From Rhynchosporium graminicola (Eukaryota > Ascomycota > Leotiomycetes > Helotiales > Ploettnerulaceae), in NCBI GenBank assembly GCA_900074885.1, contig FJUW01000060.1, positions 62,001-126,000 of the forward strand: a stretch of DNA of 64,000 nt. Reading direction: 5' to 3'. A program made the position numbers and the translations under genes. Shown piece by piece: positions 12,698 through 24,211 of this stretch. Below the pieces are notes generated by a model that worked only from the letters and a program-made list of their open reading frames with translations, did not search any database and was not told the DNA's origin. Each line of letters starts with the position of its first letter. The stretch's first letter is position 1.

Positions 12698-14695
12698 ACT
12701 GCGTTTGCCAAAGTGGAAGGACGTGGCAACGACATCGACGCGCGCGAGATAATATTTGAGGGAAGAGGTGTAAAGGAGGGGGGAAGAGAGGAAGGTACAT
12801 TTGATATATGACAGGCGGATCTATTGACAATCACGTCGAGGTTCAGGTCGAGATCATGAATGTCTCGCATATACGTTCTCCCAGGACCGCGTGAGTCGGA
12901 TTTTCCTTCCTAGGTTTGATCGAAGTCGCTCCTATGGGTTCTGGAATAGCAAATCAGAAACTCACCATTGAGTAATCTCAAGAAGGACGGCATACTCCCG
13001 TTATGATCTTGGGCGGCTCGCTATCTATCAATTCTGATGTCTTTGATGATGGGTGGCTTTGTATTATTTTGCCGATTGTATCATATACCCGATAGATATC
13101 AATCTACTAGCTACAGTAGTGCATATTATGAAGCTATGATTGTTGATATCATAGAATGACTTTTTGGTTGAATATTCCGTGTCTTGATATTATGATAGAG
13201 CTATCTGTTTCATGAATGATAGATCTGGAGTTGAGGGTTTTGATAGACAGACAGTCGATAGACTCACGATAAGGCAGGTAGGTGGATGCGTCAAATCAAA
13301 AGAAATCTGCCGATTCATCGAAGACACGCGCCGGAAGAGGGCCGGAAGGAATGCGCAGGTGACATCGTGTCGGGTAGATGCTACTTCGTTACCGAGGCCT
13401 TGAATATCGACGATTCGAACGACGGAGGTGCATAAAGGGTCGGTCAGCTATGGGTATAAGTCACTCGTCCTTAATCGTTAGAGGTCTGGAAAACATCGAA
13501 ATGACGATCCTCTGCTTAAAGAGTGAGGATATATGAGAAGAGCGAAAGAAAAGATCTCAGGGGGAAGATGCAGGGCTCTTGCAAGGGCAATTACTTGTAT
13601 GCTCTCTGCTGTGGCTGGGTAGTCTCGACAAGTCGTCGTGGATGAAATCATGGAGATTCCACAATCGCGCTCTGGGAGGATTAAAGTAGGTAGAACTCGG
13701 TGGAGTTTCAAGAGAAGAGAGGAAGGAGCTTGTCCTTCAATCAGATGCGGTTGTGTCAGTCTCACAAGAGGCGAACTGGATTAAAACTGTTTGTCATAGT
13801 GGTATCTTCTGCTTCTTTTGCCGCTTATATTACGTGTCCTGGGCTTTCGGTAATGAAATGGGAGAAGAATGGAAGGGGAGGGGAGACGTCTAGCTAGAGG
13901 CTGTGGAAGTACTGGGAGAGCTGTTGCTTTCGGCTTTTAGGAGATGCTCCGGCGCTCCGCGGGTAGTTGTTCGCTACCTGTTCTGTTTACTTTAATTCCC
14001 TTTGATACGCTTCAAGGAAGCGAGGCTGGCTGGCTGATGAGCCGCGTTGTGTGAGATGCTGTAGTTTTCTAGGCAGAAGTATGATGGAATATTAGATTGT
14101 CATAGATATGTATAAAAGAGACTCCTAGGGTAGATCTAGGGGGTTTTGGGTTTTCCAAATATTGTTAGGTGGTTGTGATTTACTTGAGACTTTGCTCTCA
14201 TCTCCGTTTTGCAACGTCTGCCACATGCTGTTTTCTTCGACTTTGGATTTTCAGGTGCGTGCGCAGTGAGGTCACAGCATTGGCTCTAGTAGTTGGTATT
14301 GAAGATTCTTCGATTTGGAAATATCTTCCTGTATGTAATTAAGTAGCAGAGATTGAATTGTTAGTCAGGTGCGAGGAAGTGACGTTTGTCGTTGTGCTGA
14401 GTAGTCAAGACTGTCGCAGCATATGTTTGTCACGTGCGAGGAACAGACATTTCTTATTGTGCAGACTAGTCAAGACTGCCGTATGCACTTCTACAATTTG
14501 AGCTTTAAGCTCCATGGATTGTTTATCATAGTATTGAGATTTTTACTGTAAAATCGCTGTACTATTTCGGTGGTAGGTCAATATACACATTCGAAACTCT
14601 TCCACATATCCCAGAAAAACTCAGGAAGCTTTGAAATCGTGACCACCCAACTGTCGCTCTGCGATATGTAGGCACAACAACAAATGAAGCTGCGG
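12698..14695. other. Gene-free interval of ~2 kb between convergent genes
   Basis: The RBR ligase and the F-box-like gene converge on this region. No convincing coding sequence was found. It contains a two-copy imperfect tandem duplication at 14364-14490. Confidence 0.45.
14364..14490. repeat. Two-copy imperfect tandem duplication, 65-bp unit
   Basis: Copy 1 begins at 14364 with GTCAGGTGCGAGGAA and copy 2 at 14429 with GTCACGTGCGAGGAA. Both continue through a shared TAGTCAAGACTG block. Differences are mainly transitions. Confidence 0.75.
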
Positions 14696-15987
14696 TCATG
14701 AGGCTACTTGCAGGTGGAATCGATAGTGCACGATGATCGTTGCTCCAATCAGCCCGACCGCAATACCTTTCCACATATCAAGCAAACGCAACAAAACACT
14801 CCCGACACTGATACCAAGAAACATTAAAATAGGGAGTTGGGAGCGCCTCCATCCCCTCACAACCACCGCCTGTCTATCTTCTCGACAAAAATCCCACACC
14901 GAAGGCGCATCAGGAAGGTTGCCCAATTCATCCAGGACTCGTTTCTTAAAAGGACCTGTGTACTGTATTCTAGTTGGCTTGATTCGATGTGCCGATATCC
15001 AGTTTTCAATAGCTTTGGCTCCACGTGCTCCTGAGGGGTGTCTCGTCTTTTGAGCGTCCTCGATGGGTGAAATGCATCCCAGTACGCTAAGAAGCGCGAT
15101 TTTCATGTGACTGCAAACCAGGTCAGCTTTAAACGGCTAGAAATGGATACCATCGTAGCTTACTGGCCATACCACGGAAATCTTTCAAAGATCGGTTCAC
15201 CACTAGCACTTGTAGAAGTTTGATAGGCCATATATCCCTTCTTTCCCCTGCCACCAGAGATAGCAGCCCAACGATACAGACTCGCCATCACGTTAGGATC
15301 GTCCTCGTCCACAATGACAGTCAGATTGGAAAAGTTGCATTTCAGCCTGAAGATCTGACGAAGCACAGATGTCATGAAGGTAATGTACGGATCGTTGAAT
15401 ACGCGCCCATAACGGTTCGATTCGATCACCATCGGTCTCGCGTACCCCTTTCGTGCAAGTAGATGGCAATCGATGTCTGAGTACTGGATCACGACTTTTC
15501 TGATCATTGCCGCGCGCCTGACTTTACATCCTGGCTGGCCGGGACGATGGACCGTAAGTGTGGCTCCGAGAAATGCGTCCAAGCTGCAAATATCTGTCCG
15601 TCCAGACATTTCGGAATAAGTAGTGAATAGGAACGTATTCTGCTCATACAGAAGTTTCAGGCCTATCTCGTGGAAATACTTGCACGTGGCGAGAATGTTG
15701 ATGTTGAAAAATGTATTCCGGGGGTGACGCTTGCCTCGGGAGTTATTTCTTCGGACGTCAGACATTTGCTCCCATGGATTGGTGATTGTTCTCGGGCTAA
15801 TCACAAGCATTTCGGTTAGGATGTGACGTTTGATATCATCGGTGAAGTCGCCGAATAACTGGAAGGGTATGATATCGTCTAGTGGTTCACCAAATAAATG
15901 GAGGGAGCATAGACTCGCCATTTTGATCCGCCTCAGGAAAGATTTTCCTTTGGTCAATGACTGAATCCCAAAAGTTTTCTGGAGCAT
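14696..15987 (-). CDS. F-box-like hypothetical protein, paralogue of the 18909-20457 gene
   Basis: Exons 15987-15164 and 15110-14696 are joined by removing a 53-nt intron (GTAAGC...GCTGAC...TTTGCAG) and encode about 412 residues. No named enzyme domain is seen. The protein aligns with the larger paralogue 4 kb away: HILTEMLVISPRTITNP matches ALRVMLVSDEPITNP; KLLYEQNTFLFT matches QMLYGQNTFRFT; IRKVVIQYSDIDCHLLARKG matches LQKVIIEGSDLDNDFYAKRG; NLTVIVDEDDP matches NLTITIDEEEP. Such proteins are common in helotialean genomes, often with a weak N-terminal F-box, here around FQLFGDFTDDIKRHIL. A role as substrate adaptor of an SCF ubiquitin ligase is only inferred. After the shared part this copy has a hydrophobic C-terminus (LPILMFLGISVGSVLL, GIAVGLIGATIIV) absent from its sister. 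Met23 is an alternative start. Confidence 0.65.
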
Positions 15988-17825
15988 ATATGGTGAGGTA
16001 GCAATTCTGCTTTTTAAGGACGTTGATTAGCCACTTCATCTAATAATTGAATAGGAAAGAGATCGCATAGTTGGTTCAACGTTCGCGCACGAGGACAAGA
16101 GCAAGACTCGGAAGGAAATCCAGGTTCCATACCGTTGCTACAATCTAAGATGAGTGCATATCAATGGGTTCCTTGTTGCTTAATCCTCCTCGTACACAGA
16201 TCGAGCTTCTTGATCTCGACTCCTCCTCAGAACTTGTTCATGCGCTGAATGCGTCCCGAGACGATTTCGGGCGGAAGACTCGGTAGCTTTTGTCTATGAG
16301 TAAGTCAGACGCATGATATATGCCAATGGTGGTGAATTCCTGGAGTCGGATCGAGCAACTCTTACCTGCTGATGGTGTTACGAGGTCACAGTTTCCCTAC
16401 TCATGGGCACTCATATGTTCCATGAGTTACCGACTGTATAGGAAAAAGATCGAAGCAGACTATCAAAAATTGGTAAATTCCAAACTCCGACAGTGCCGAA
16501 GCATCGACTAAGACGAAGCTACGGCTAGCTGCCCGTTTGTTTAGTTTATGGGAACGCTACTAATAAGCGAGGCGAGTTAGGGCACCAGGTGCCACAGCTC
16601 GATATGAAGCATATGTTGAGGAAGTAGAGCTGCAGAGTACTAATGATTCATCTATCATGACAATCAGGACAATCAAGACAGTCTGCATCAACCATTTGGT
16701 CTGTTTGACCGTTAAAGCTGATAACTTTTTCTGCAGTGACTTATTACACAACTAGTAGGGAATTGATAATATCAAGAAATGAAACGCCATGTTACTTGTA
16801 ATTATTCTGACCGAGATAGATCGGTAGCATATGAGACAAATCCTTAAAATTTTTACCTCAGAAAAGCTATCTATGCTGCTATGTATGGTAGGTTGCCAGA
16901 GGAACAGGGCGCGTTCAATTTCGTGATGACTTAATCCCCCAATGATAGGCATGAATTGAGATCGAGAATAGAAACTAGTGTTATGGTTCGAGTTTTTCGC
17001 AATTAAGATTTGCCTGTGACAGAGACTTGGTTCTCGATGCCGAATTGCGAAGGAACAATCGTGGCAATCGCCCTTTGAACTGTTTACACCTTGGCAACTA
17101 CCATTCTCTTCTCGTCTTGAATGGCTTAATTCTTTCTTTATGAGAGCTGGGCAAGCTGTCAAAATCCTTCGGATCAATGTCGGACGAAACTTTCAATGCA
17201 GAATTGGGGATATTGGAAATAGAGTTTGATATTGAAACGTTTGAGCTTACAGGCTGAATATCGGCTGGCTGGCTACTCCGTGGATACACACACTCGGCCT
17301 CAGCTCCGTTCTATAACGAGTTTCCATTTTCATGCTCTAAAAGCTATTTTGTGGGGAAGGACAAGCTTTCGAAACCAGATATTCCAAAAATGGCGAAATG
17401 TCAGACTTTGGATGGTTAGAAGGCATTCAAACACTTTGCTGCCAAAGCAAAGCTCTCCCTCAGCGGATATCAGCTCAGCCGCAAAGTTCGCTCAAAGGGT
17501 CAACGTCTTACAGCCTTCGAATTATGAACGGATTTAGCTCTAGAGGAGGATGGATGTCTTACCCTTAGACCGCAGTCTTGACGTATTTGGATCTTGGCAG
17601 CCAAATGCGTGAATATCATCATGCCGAAAGTCACGAGAATCAGGTGGGAAGCAGCAGTAGCCATTTTGATATTGTGTATAAGTAGAAAGTCCTTCAGCAC
17701 AGAGAGAGAGCTTTCTTCCTTACCCGCACAGTCTTCTCCCATTAGAATCACTCAACTCCTCCTCCACTCTCATCCACAATACTTCTCATTCCTCTTTCAC
17801 TTTCTCAACAAAATCCACCTTCAAC
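15988..17825. other. Gene-poor interval of ~1.8 kb
   Basis: It lies between the F-box-like gene (-) and the small secreted protein gene (+), which diverge. Apart from one doubtful small minus-strand frame at 17500-17664, nothing supports a gene. Confidence 0.4.
17500..17664 (-). CDS. Possible small secreted peptide (doubtful)
   Basis: This 54-codon frame starts at an ATG and begins with a hydrophobic leader-like segment (ASHLILVTFGMMIFTHLAA) followed by a short basic tail. It may instead be the first exon of a longer gene, since a GTAAGA donor lies just after CGLR. It has no homology that can be recognised by eye and lies about 160 bp upstream of the divergent secreted-protein gene. It could be chance. 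Confidence 0.2.
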   Translation of the reverse strand: MATAASHLILVTFGMMIFTHLAAKIQIRQDCGLRVRHPSSSRAKSVHNSKAVRR

Positions 17826-18610
17826 ATGTTTTTCTCCAAGACTTTGATCGCTCTTACCGTCGGATTCGTTGCTTTCAGCACCGCTTCCCCAGTCGTCAAG
17901 GTATGAAAGTGAGTATAAAGGCATGGCTTGTACTAACATTGTTTAGCGTGGAATCGTCCAAACCGACACGGGAAAAGCCAACATCAAGCCAGCCATTGTC
18001 GCCGATAAAGCGTGCGTAGATTTTTTAAAATACGATAGCTACCCTTCTAATCTATAACAGCGTCATCGATGTAAACGGTAGCCCAAGAAGCAGCGCAGAT
18101 GTAGGGGGTACTATGGGAGATATTGTCATAAAAGTCATCGATCTTGTCCAAGGCCTAGTCGACAAAGACCTCGAGGTAACTACTTATATACTACTGAGTC
18201 GAAGGTTTTACTGACAAGAAGAACAGCGCCGCCGAAGATTCACTCAGGTATAATCTAAAATACCAATATCTTGTCAGCATACCATGCTGAAACCATTTTA
18301 GGAAACCACCGCCGCTATTGCAGCCACATTCCCGGGCAAGACGGTAGTAATGAGCAACGTGGGCTATTCGCTTAGCTGCACCCCAGAAGCTCTCACATCG
18401 ACAAAATACAAGGCGAAGGTTGGCAGCGATGTCAGCTACGATGTCTTGATCATTGGTGCTGCATGCAAATTCAACCTCGAAGGTGATGGAGGATTCGAGA
18501 ACGTAAGTCATTGAACCTGCTACCACTCAAATACTTCACTGATATGATATTAGTGGGCTTATGTCCCAGCCGGAACCTGCAAAGGAGACGGAAAGGCCAT
18601 CAACTGCTGA
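17826..18610 (+). CDS. Small secreted protein with Kex2-type site (resembles DUF7888 proteins)
   Basis: Six exons (17826-17900, 17947-18011, 18061-18175, 18227-18247, 18302-18502, 18554-18610) encode about 177 residues. Residues 1-20 are a clear signal peptide ending TAS. The next residues, PVVKR, offer a Lys-Arg cleavage site. The mature part runs from an Ile/Val/Asp-rich segment (DIVIKVIDLVQGLV) through DKDLERRRRFTQ to GDGGFENWAYVPAGTC. This RR-x-FTQ ... GDGG-x-NWA layout is what I remember of a fungal small-secreted family annotated as DUF7888; the family name is from memory. Exon 4 is a 21-nt microexon encoding RRRRFTQ. Skipping it would also keep the frame, but the family resemblance argues for inclusion. 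Four Cys remain in the mature part (SCTP, ACKF, TCKG, the final C), enough for two disulfides. The function is unknown; an apoplastic role is a guess. Confidence 0.8.
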
Positions 18611-18908
18611 ATTCAACTTCAATTTCTCTAGCGGGACTTAGGATATATGACCTGCAGTACGCTAGAAGTACAGGATGATAGACCAACTTGGGAACTGGTA
18701 ACGGAAATGGAATATGAAAATGGATACAGGTTTGGGTATCCTTGGGCGTTCCAGGTTTTTCTTCTTCTTTTGCGTGCCCACACTGTCGCTATAACAATCA
18801 AATCCCTTTGAATTGTACTCGAACCTCCTTGCTCGGCTTGGGCCGAAGCACGATTAAAACTTCCCTTTTTCAAGTCCCACGGTCCCAATCTTACATACAA
18901 GTTTGATT

Positions 18909-20457
18909 TTAAGATATGTGTACAAATGGCCACAAATTGAGCATATCTGCAACATCTTGCTCCGTAGCTCCTTCAACTTCTTCAGCCTCTGCCTGCTCAA
19001 GAGCCTCTTGTGCGTTCTTCGCCACCCACGCTTCCAGCTTATCATCTGAAACGTAGGTGCCATCATCTCTCAGCCGTCTTTGATTGAATTTGCCCGTGAA
19101 CGAAACCGTCGGGTCGCCCCACAGCCAATTGTTCGCCTTATAGCCGGCAATACATGAGACTAAAGCCCTTGCAACGCGGCTCGTTGGTGCGTAGCTTCCA
19201 GTAACACGAACAGGAATCCCTTTCGAACTCATCAAGTTACTTCCAGGACAAAGAAATCTCACATCACCACCTGCAACTACACTTGTCCCCCTAACATGAA
19301 TGTAATCCACAGAAAGACGCAACGCCGCTGGAAAGTATGAAGAGGAAATGTTCCAAACTTTCCTCGCGCCATGCTTATCCGTCGTCTCCAAGACATTTCC
19401 TTGTTCCTTGTATATTATGCCGTACTTATCCCGAGTCGTCATGACTACTCCTGGCTCCTTGGGCGGCCGAGATTGGAGATACTCTTCTTGAGCAATTTGC
19501 TCGAGAACCTCTGGCTCTTCCTCGTCTATCGTGATAGTCAAATCTGTGAGATTGCCTCCAAACATCATGAATCTTTTCATGAGATGAAACAAGTATGCGT
19601 ACTTGCGGACAGTAGGGGTACGTGGCATGATCTGACTGACTCCCCTTTTCGCGTAAAAGTCGTTGTCCAGATCCGATCCTTCGATAATGACTTTCTGCAG
19701 CAGAAAAGAACGATTGACATGAGCAGTTGGGTTGAGTAACTGTTCAGGCATGTATATAGGACAGTGCTTGAAAGTGAGGAATCTATCTAGAGCGTTGGGA
19801 TTATGATAGCTGTGATGCGGGGTCAAATGTAGCCACATGCGACCGGCCTGGTGGATGAGGCGAGTGAATCGAAATGTGTTCTGTCCATAGAGCATCTGCA
19901 TTCCCGTTGACCAGTATCTCTTGCTGGTGGCCATGAGGTTTGGTCTCAAATATTTGAAACAGTTGTACTTGACAATAACACCCTCGGTTATCGGGCCACT
20001 CTCTGCGTTTAGCAACTCTGCATGGTCCAGTGTGTTTTCATTTTGCAGGTGAGGATTCGTAATGGGTTCATCGGATACCAGCATTACTCTCAGTGCTTGA
20101 ATCCAGAGATCTGTTGGCAGATCTTCAATCGGGAAACGATCAGGCTGGGCTTCTTCTAAAGTGCTGAAAGTCAAACATCCGAGGTCATAAATCGACCCCT
20201 GGCACTTCTTTCTCCATTCTGCGTATATATCTAGGCTTCAATTAGGACGGGTAATTCAAGGACTCATCAAATCTCTTAGGTGATCTACCTGGGTAATTTC
20301 GTGGTAAAATTGGCATTGAAGCGATGAGCTGGTCACACAGTCGACACTCTCCGCCACACAGATCTTTCAGTCGACACCATCCAGTCTCTTTGATCTCGCG
20401 ACCTTTAGGGCACTTGATGTCTTGGATACGCTCTTGTATATCGGTTTGGCGATGCAT
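18909..20457 (-). CDS. F-box-like hypothetical protein with N-terminal Cys-rich exon
   Basis: Exons 20457-20289 and 20230-18909, separated by a 58-nt intron (GTAGAT...CCTAG), give about 496 residues. The large frame has no ATG near its 5' end, and splicing to the upstream exon solves this. The first exon carries closely spaced cysteines (IKCPKGRE, GWCRLKDLCGGECRLCDQL) that could bind zinc. The junction reads NYPDIYAEWRKKCQGSIYDL, followed by a possible F-box (PIEDLPTDLWIQALRVML). Downstream blocks match the 412-residue paralogue at 14696-15987. The C-terminal tail is Glu-rich and ends at WPFVHIS. SCF adaptor activity is possible but unproven. The 3' end faces the small secreted protein gene, with 298 bp between stop codons. 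Confidence 0.72.
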
Positions 20458-23400
20458 TTTTTGCGGTGTGTGAAAACGACTCGAAGACTTGAAGACAAGG
20501 ATAGCTTGATGACAGCGGCGTCTTTAAAAGCCTGTGGGAGCACTAATTCATGATTCAACCAGATCGAGGAAAGCTCGAATCAAAAGTTCTTTTCTTCGTC
20601 TGCTGCCGGCTATGAAAAACTTTGAGAGTGGATCGCGCCTAATTTGCTATAAAGAAGGGTAATAGTATCGTTCCACGCCTCCTATTGATAGTATGATAGA
20701 TGAATATAAGTTTCTACAGAGTGCAGAGAAACCCATATAAACAGGCGTGTGCGTGTGCGTGATCTAAGTGATAGCGGTAGGCTACTTCGGTACACCACGA
20801 ACCGGCTATATTACTGCTTTCTGACACTTGTATTAGACACATTCGGATCTAACAGATCGACTGACACAATAAATGCCTTCCCTTCTGGGGCTACTAACTC
20901 TTGTATTTGTTCTTTTATACTTCAATGCACTAAATCGAAGCGGTGTCTTACACAGAACATTTCGATGAATATTTTCGAAGCGAGACTCTCACAGCTTTCT
21001 ATCATCTGTCTACATGCTTCTAGCGTCTTCGAATATTAGGTCGGGCCTAACTTCGAGGTCGAACTAGACCACTTAGTAAGAAATGGGTCCGGAATTGACC
21101 CAAACTAAACTAGCTTATTTTCGAAATAGTAGTTTTGCGAAATAAATAGCATTTATAGCGAAAGCCTAAGATGAGGGCAGGTTCGAATTTGTCAGGAAGC
21201 TTAAAATATTTGTATCATAGAGTTGCTATTATAAGTGTCAATAAAACAGGGCTAAAAATATTCGTAAGCTGGACAGTATCGGCCTAATAACTGCCTTCGA
21301 ATAACTACCAGTTTAACAAGATATTCTCCTTCCTTTGTCACCGGGTCACCCTGTACCAATGCCTACCTAGGAAACCGTCACTTCTGATTGAATGTTGCCA
21401 GAAATGCATGCCATCTTAAAATTTGATTCAAGTGCATGAAATATACCCCTAATTAGGTCGGTCGGAAACTAATTCTTCAAGCTCTTATCACTAGTAGCCT
21501 TATAATACATACTAGCTCCAGCGACTAAGTCAGGCGTGCTGTCCTTTCGATTTACGTTATCTGTGACGATAACATAAGTCCTACAAGCCCAGAATCGTAA
21601 ATTTATTATAAAAAAAATTCTCGTCCTTAGCGCTTATGTCAATTTCCTTTGTATGAATTGGGAAGGTCCTGGCTATAGGGTAAAATATTCGGATTTAGTA
21701 TACTAATAAAGCACTTGAAAGAAGACTTACGCTTCTGATAGATTATTAAACTTGGCATATCTATTCTGAAGGCTGTTTTTGAGTTCCTACTTGATACTGC
21801 TCTCTTTTCTACAGAGCATTTGAGGTGAGGAGAGTTATGAGGAACTTAAGGAACGGCTAGATTCGGAACTTCAATAGCTTTCTCGATTTAGACATTGGAA
21901 AGAGTGTCTTCTCTACAAGTAGTATTATAGCATGTTATATCGTATTCCGACGCTTTCGTAGCATACCACCTCTTCTGAATCATTGTCTCTTTGGTTATGC
22001 TGGATTGACTGTACAAATCGTCGAGGTTGTGCTTTGTAGTTTGGGCAAATGTTATCCACGATGTTTCTTTTTCCGTCGCGCTCTGCGGAAGAGCGCTTTG
22101 ATATCTTTCGTACGATACAATTGATATGCTTGACAAGTATTTATTTCGGTCCATATCGGACGTATATGTCTTTTTGTTCATGCATAAGGGCTGCCTATGG
22201 ATATTGTGATTCCGAGGCTGGCCAAATCCGTCACTGACGAACGAGGAATAGCCACGACCTACATTTTTGATCTTGCGACTTGATACCGACTTCACAAAAG
22301 TGTCCCGGGGTAAACCTGAATCAATCCTTCAATATCATCCAGCTTTTTGGTGACTTCTGAAAAAGTCAAAAGCTAAGTTCACGACGAATCCCAAACCGTT
22401 TCGCCCGAGACGAACTTGAAATTTGAATAGCCTTGTTCGAGAATAATGACCCATAAAACCAGACTGCTGCTTTTCCACTGCTTTACTCTTCGTGAATTTC
22501 TACAACACAAAATTTACAATGCACTTTGCAGCCAGCTATTGATGCGAAAAATTTCTTGTCAATCTGTGTGACGGTTGGTTGAATTCCTTTATTCTAGTGT
22601 AGATTATCCGCCTTCGGGAAGTCCATACAAAATCCTGTTAGTATGAGAGCTACATATTTTGCTATGGCTTGTGCACAGGCTGACAGGTTCAGTTCAATGG
22701 ATCGCAGCTTATCGAGAGCCCGGACAAGCCGAGTCAACGGGATGAGGTTATCGGCTCACTCGCATAGTCGATACAGGTACTCGGTGGATTAATGTCAAAC
22801 ACGATTCAACTAGGCGTCTTCGACGTCAAATCAAGAACAGAGTTCCGGGTGAGGCTGATACATAGTTCCGCTGATCCGCTGATCGCTCGATGAAACTTTC
22901 CATGTCCAAAAGCAAAGTCTCCATCGGAGAAGAAAAGTGCACCGTGATTTATGGATCAAGCTCTACGGGAAATTGATAGTTGAAGTTTCTGAACGGAGGA
23001 TTTTCATGGTGGGGTTGTAGTGGATGCATATCGAGAGGGTTTCAGCTCGCGTAGTAAAGGATGTTATTGGATGAGGTCGGTCGCTCTTGCTTTTTATGGA
23101 TTTAGTCAGGTACGAGCGGCACAGACAAGTCTGAGCGCTTCTGAATCCCCTCTTTTTATGTCAAGCCTTCTGTCTAACCTCATGATGGTACCAATCATCA
23201 CGCTTTGCTACAAGAATACCTGGAATCAATAAAAGGGAAGGGTTATGAGCAATTCGCCGTCTCTTGAATTGGAACAAGACATGGCAATATGAGGAGTGGG
23301 AATGAGTTTGAGATTTGGATTCATGTTGAAGTTTTGACGAAGAAGCATTGGCAGTTTGACACTGAGTACAAGATCGGGAATTCTTCATCTCGAGTGCATC

Positions 23401-24211
23401 CAACTGGGCCCAAATAACACTCGACACCCATATCAACTTTCTCAACATGGCCACGCGCATGGAGAGAAGACACTCCGTTCTGACATCAAGAATCGATCCT
23501 GAGCAGCATTTTGATGGCTTTTGACGGCGTCACAGTCACTGTCGGGACTGTGGCCTGAAGAGGCGCATACAATCTTGCCAAGTCCATGTTAGGCACTTGG
23601 TCTCCGAGATGATGGATTTCTAGACTATGTTCCATAAACAAAAAAGATTCGACAGAATAACTGCACGCCCCCCTTTCAAACGGCATTATGGATTGTCAGC
23701 AACAAGCTATCAAATGGGACCCTGGTAGCAATCACGGTTCAATTTAACTGTGCCGCCCTCGAGTCTCTAGGTGCATCAATGGCTTGCTGTAAGTGCTTAC
23801 CGAGCCCTATCATGGCATCTCGCTATCAACCTCCCCGGCCCATCACACGGCTCCAAGCCACCATTTCAGCCGTTTTGAGCGTCACGGCTTGTCTAGCCAG
23901 GCACCGAGACATTCCACAGGACTGGGCCGTCGACAACACCCAACTCCACTGTTGACGTGAAGGAAGGGAGGATTATGCTACTTTCCTTTTAGCTATGGCT
24001 GGTCCTCCTGCTTCTCGGCCTTCTTTTCCTCTTCATTCCTTCTCCACCGACATCACCAACTCAAGTCCTCCTCATACCTCCTCGTGGTGATTTTTTGCGC
24101 CGTGCAGACTTTTGTTTGCGTCCTCTCATTGACTTTTCAGTCACTACAATCGTTACCGGCTTTGGCCATACCACCATCTTTTCAAATTGTCAATCATTTT
24201 TTTCTAGCATA
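20458..24211. other. Gene-free, partly AT-rich interval of ~3.8 kb
   Basis: No coding sequence with family features was found. The stretch 21060-22350 is AT-rich and contains many in-frame stops in all frames, consistent with old decayed repeat sequence, but no transposon motif could be read. Short frames at 21888-22295 and 23161-23686 (minus strand) lack support. The last few hundred bases are the chitinase promoter. Confidence 0.4.

Noticed and set aside
21888..22295. 135-codon minus-strand frame
   Set aside because: It lies in AT-rich, gene-free sequence, has no recognisable segments, and the composition is consistent with chance.
23161..23686. Two minus-strand frames, one with a leader-like start
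   Set aside because: Joining them needs an unsupported splice, and no conserved motif appears.
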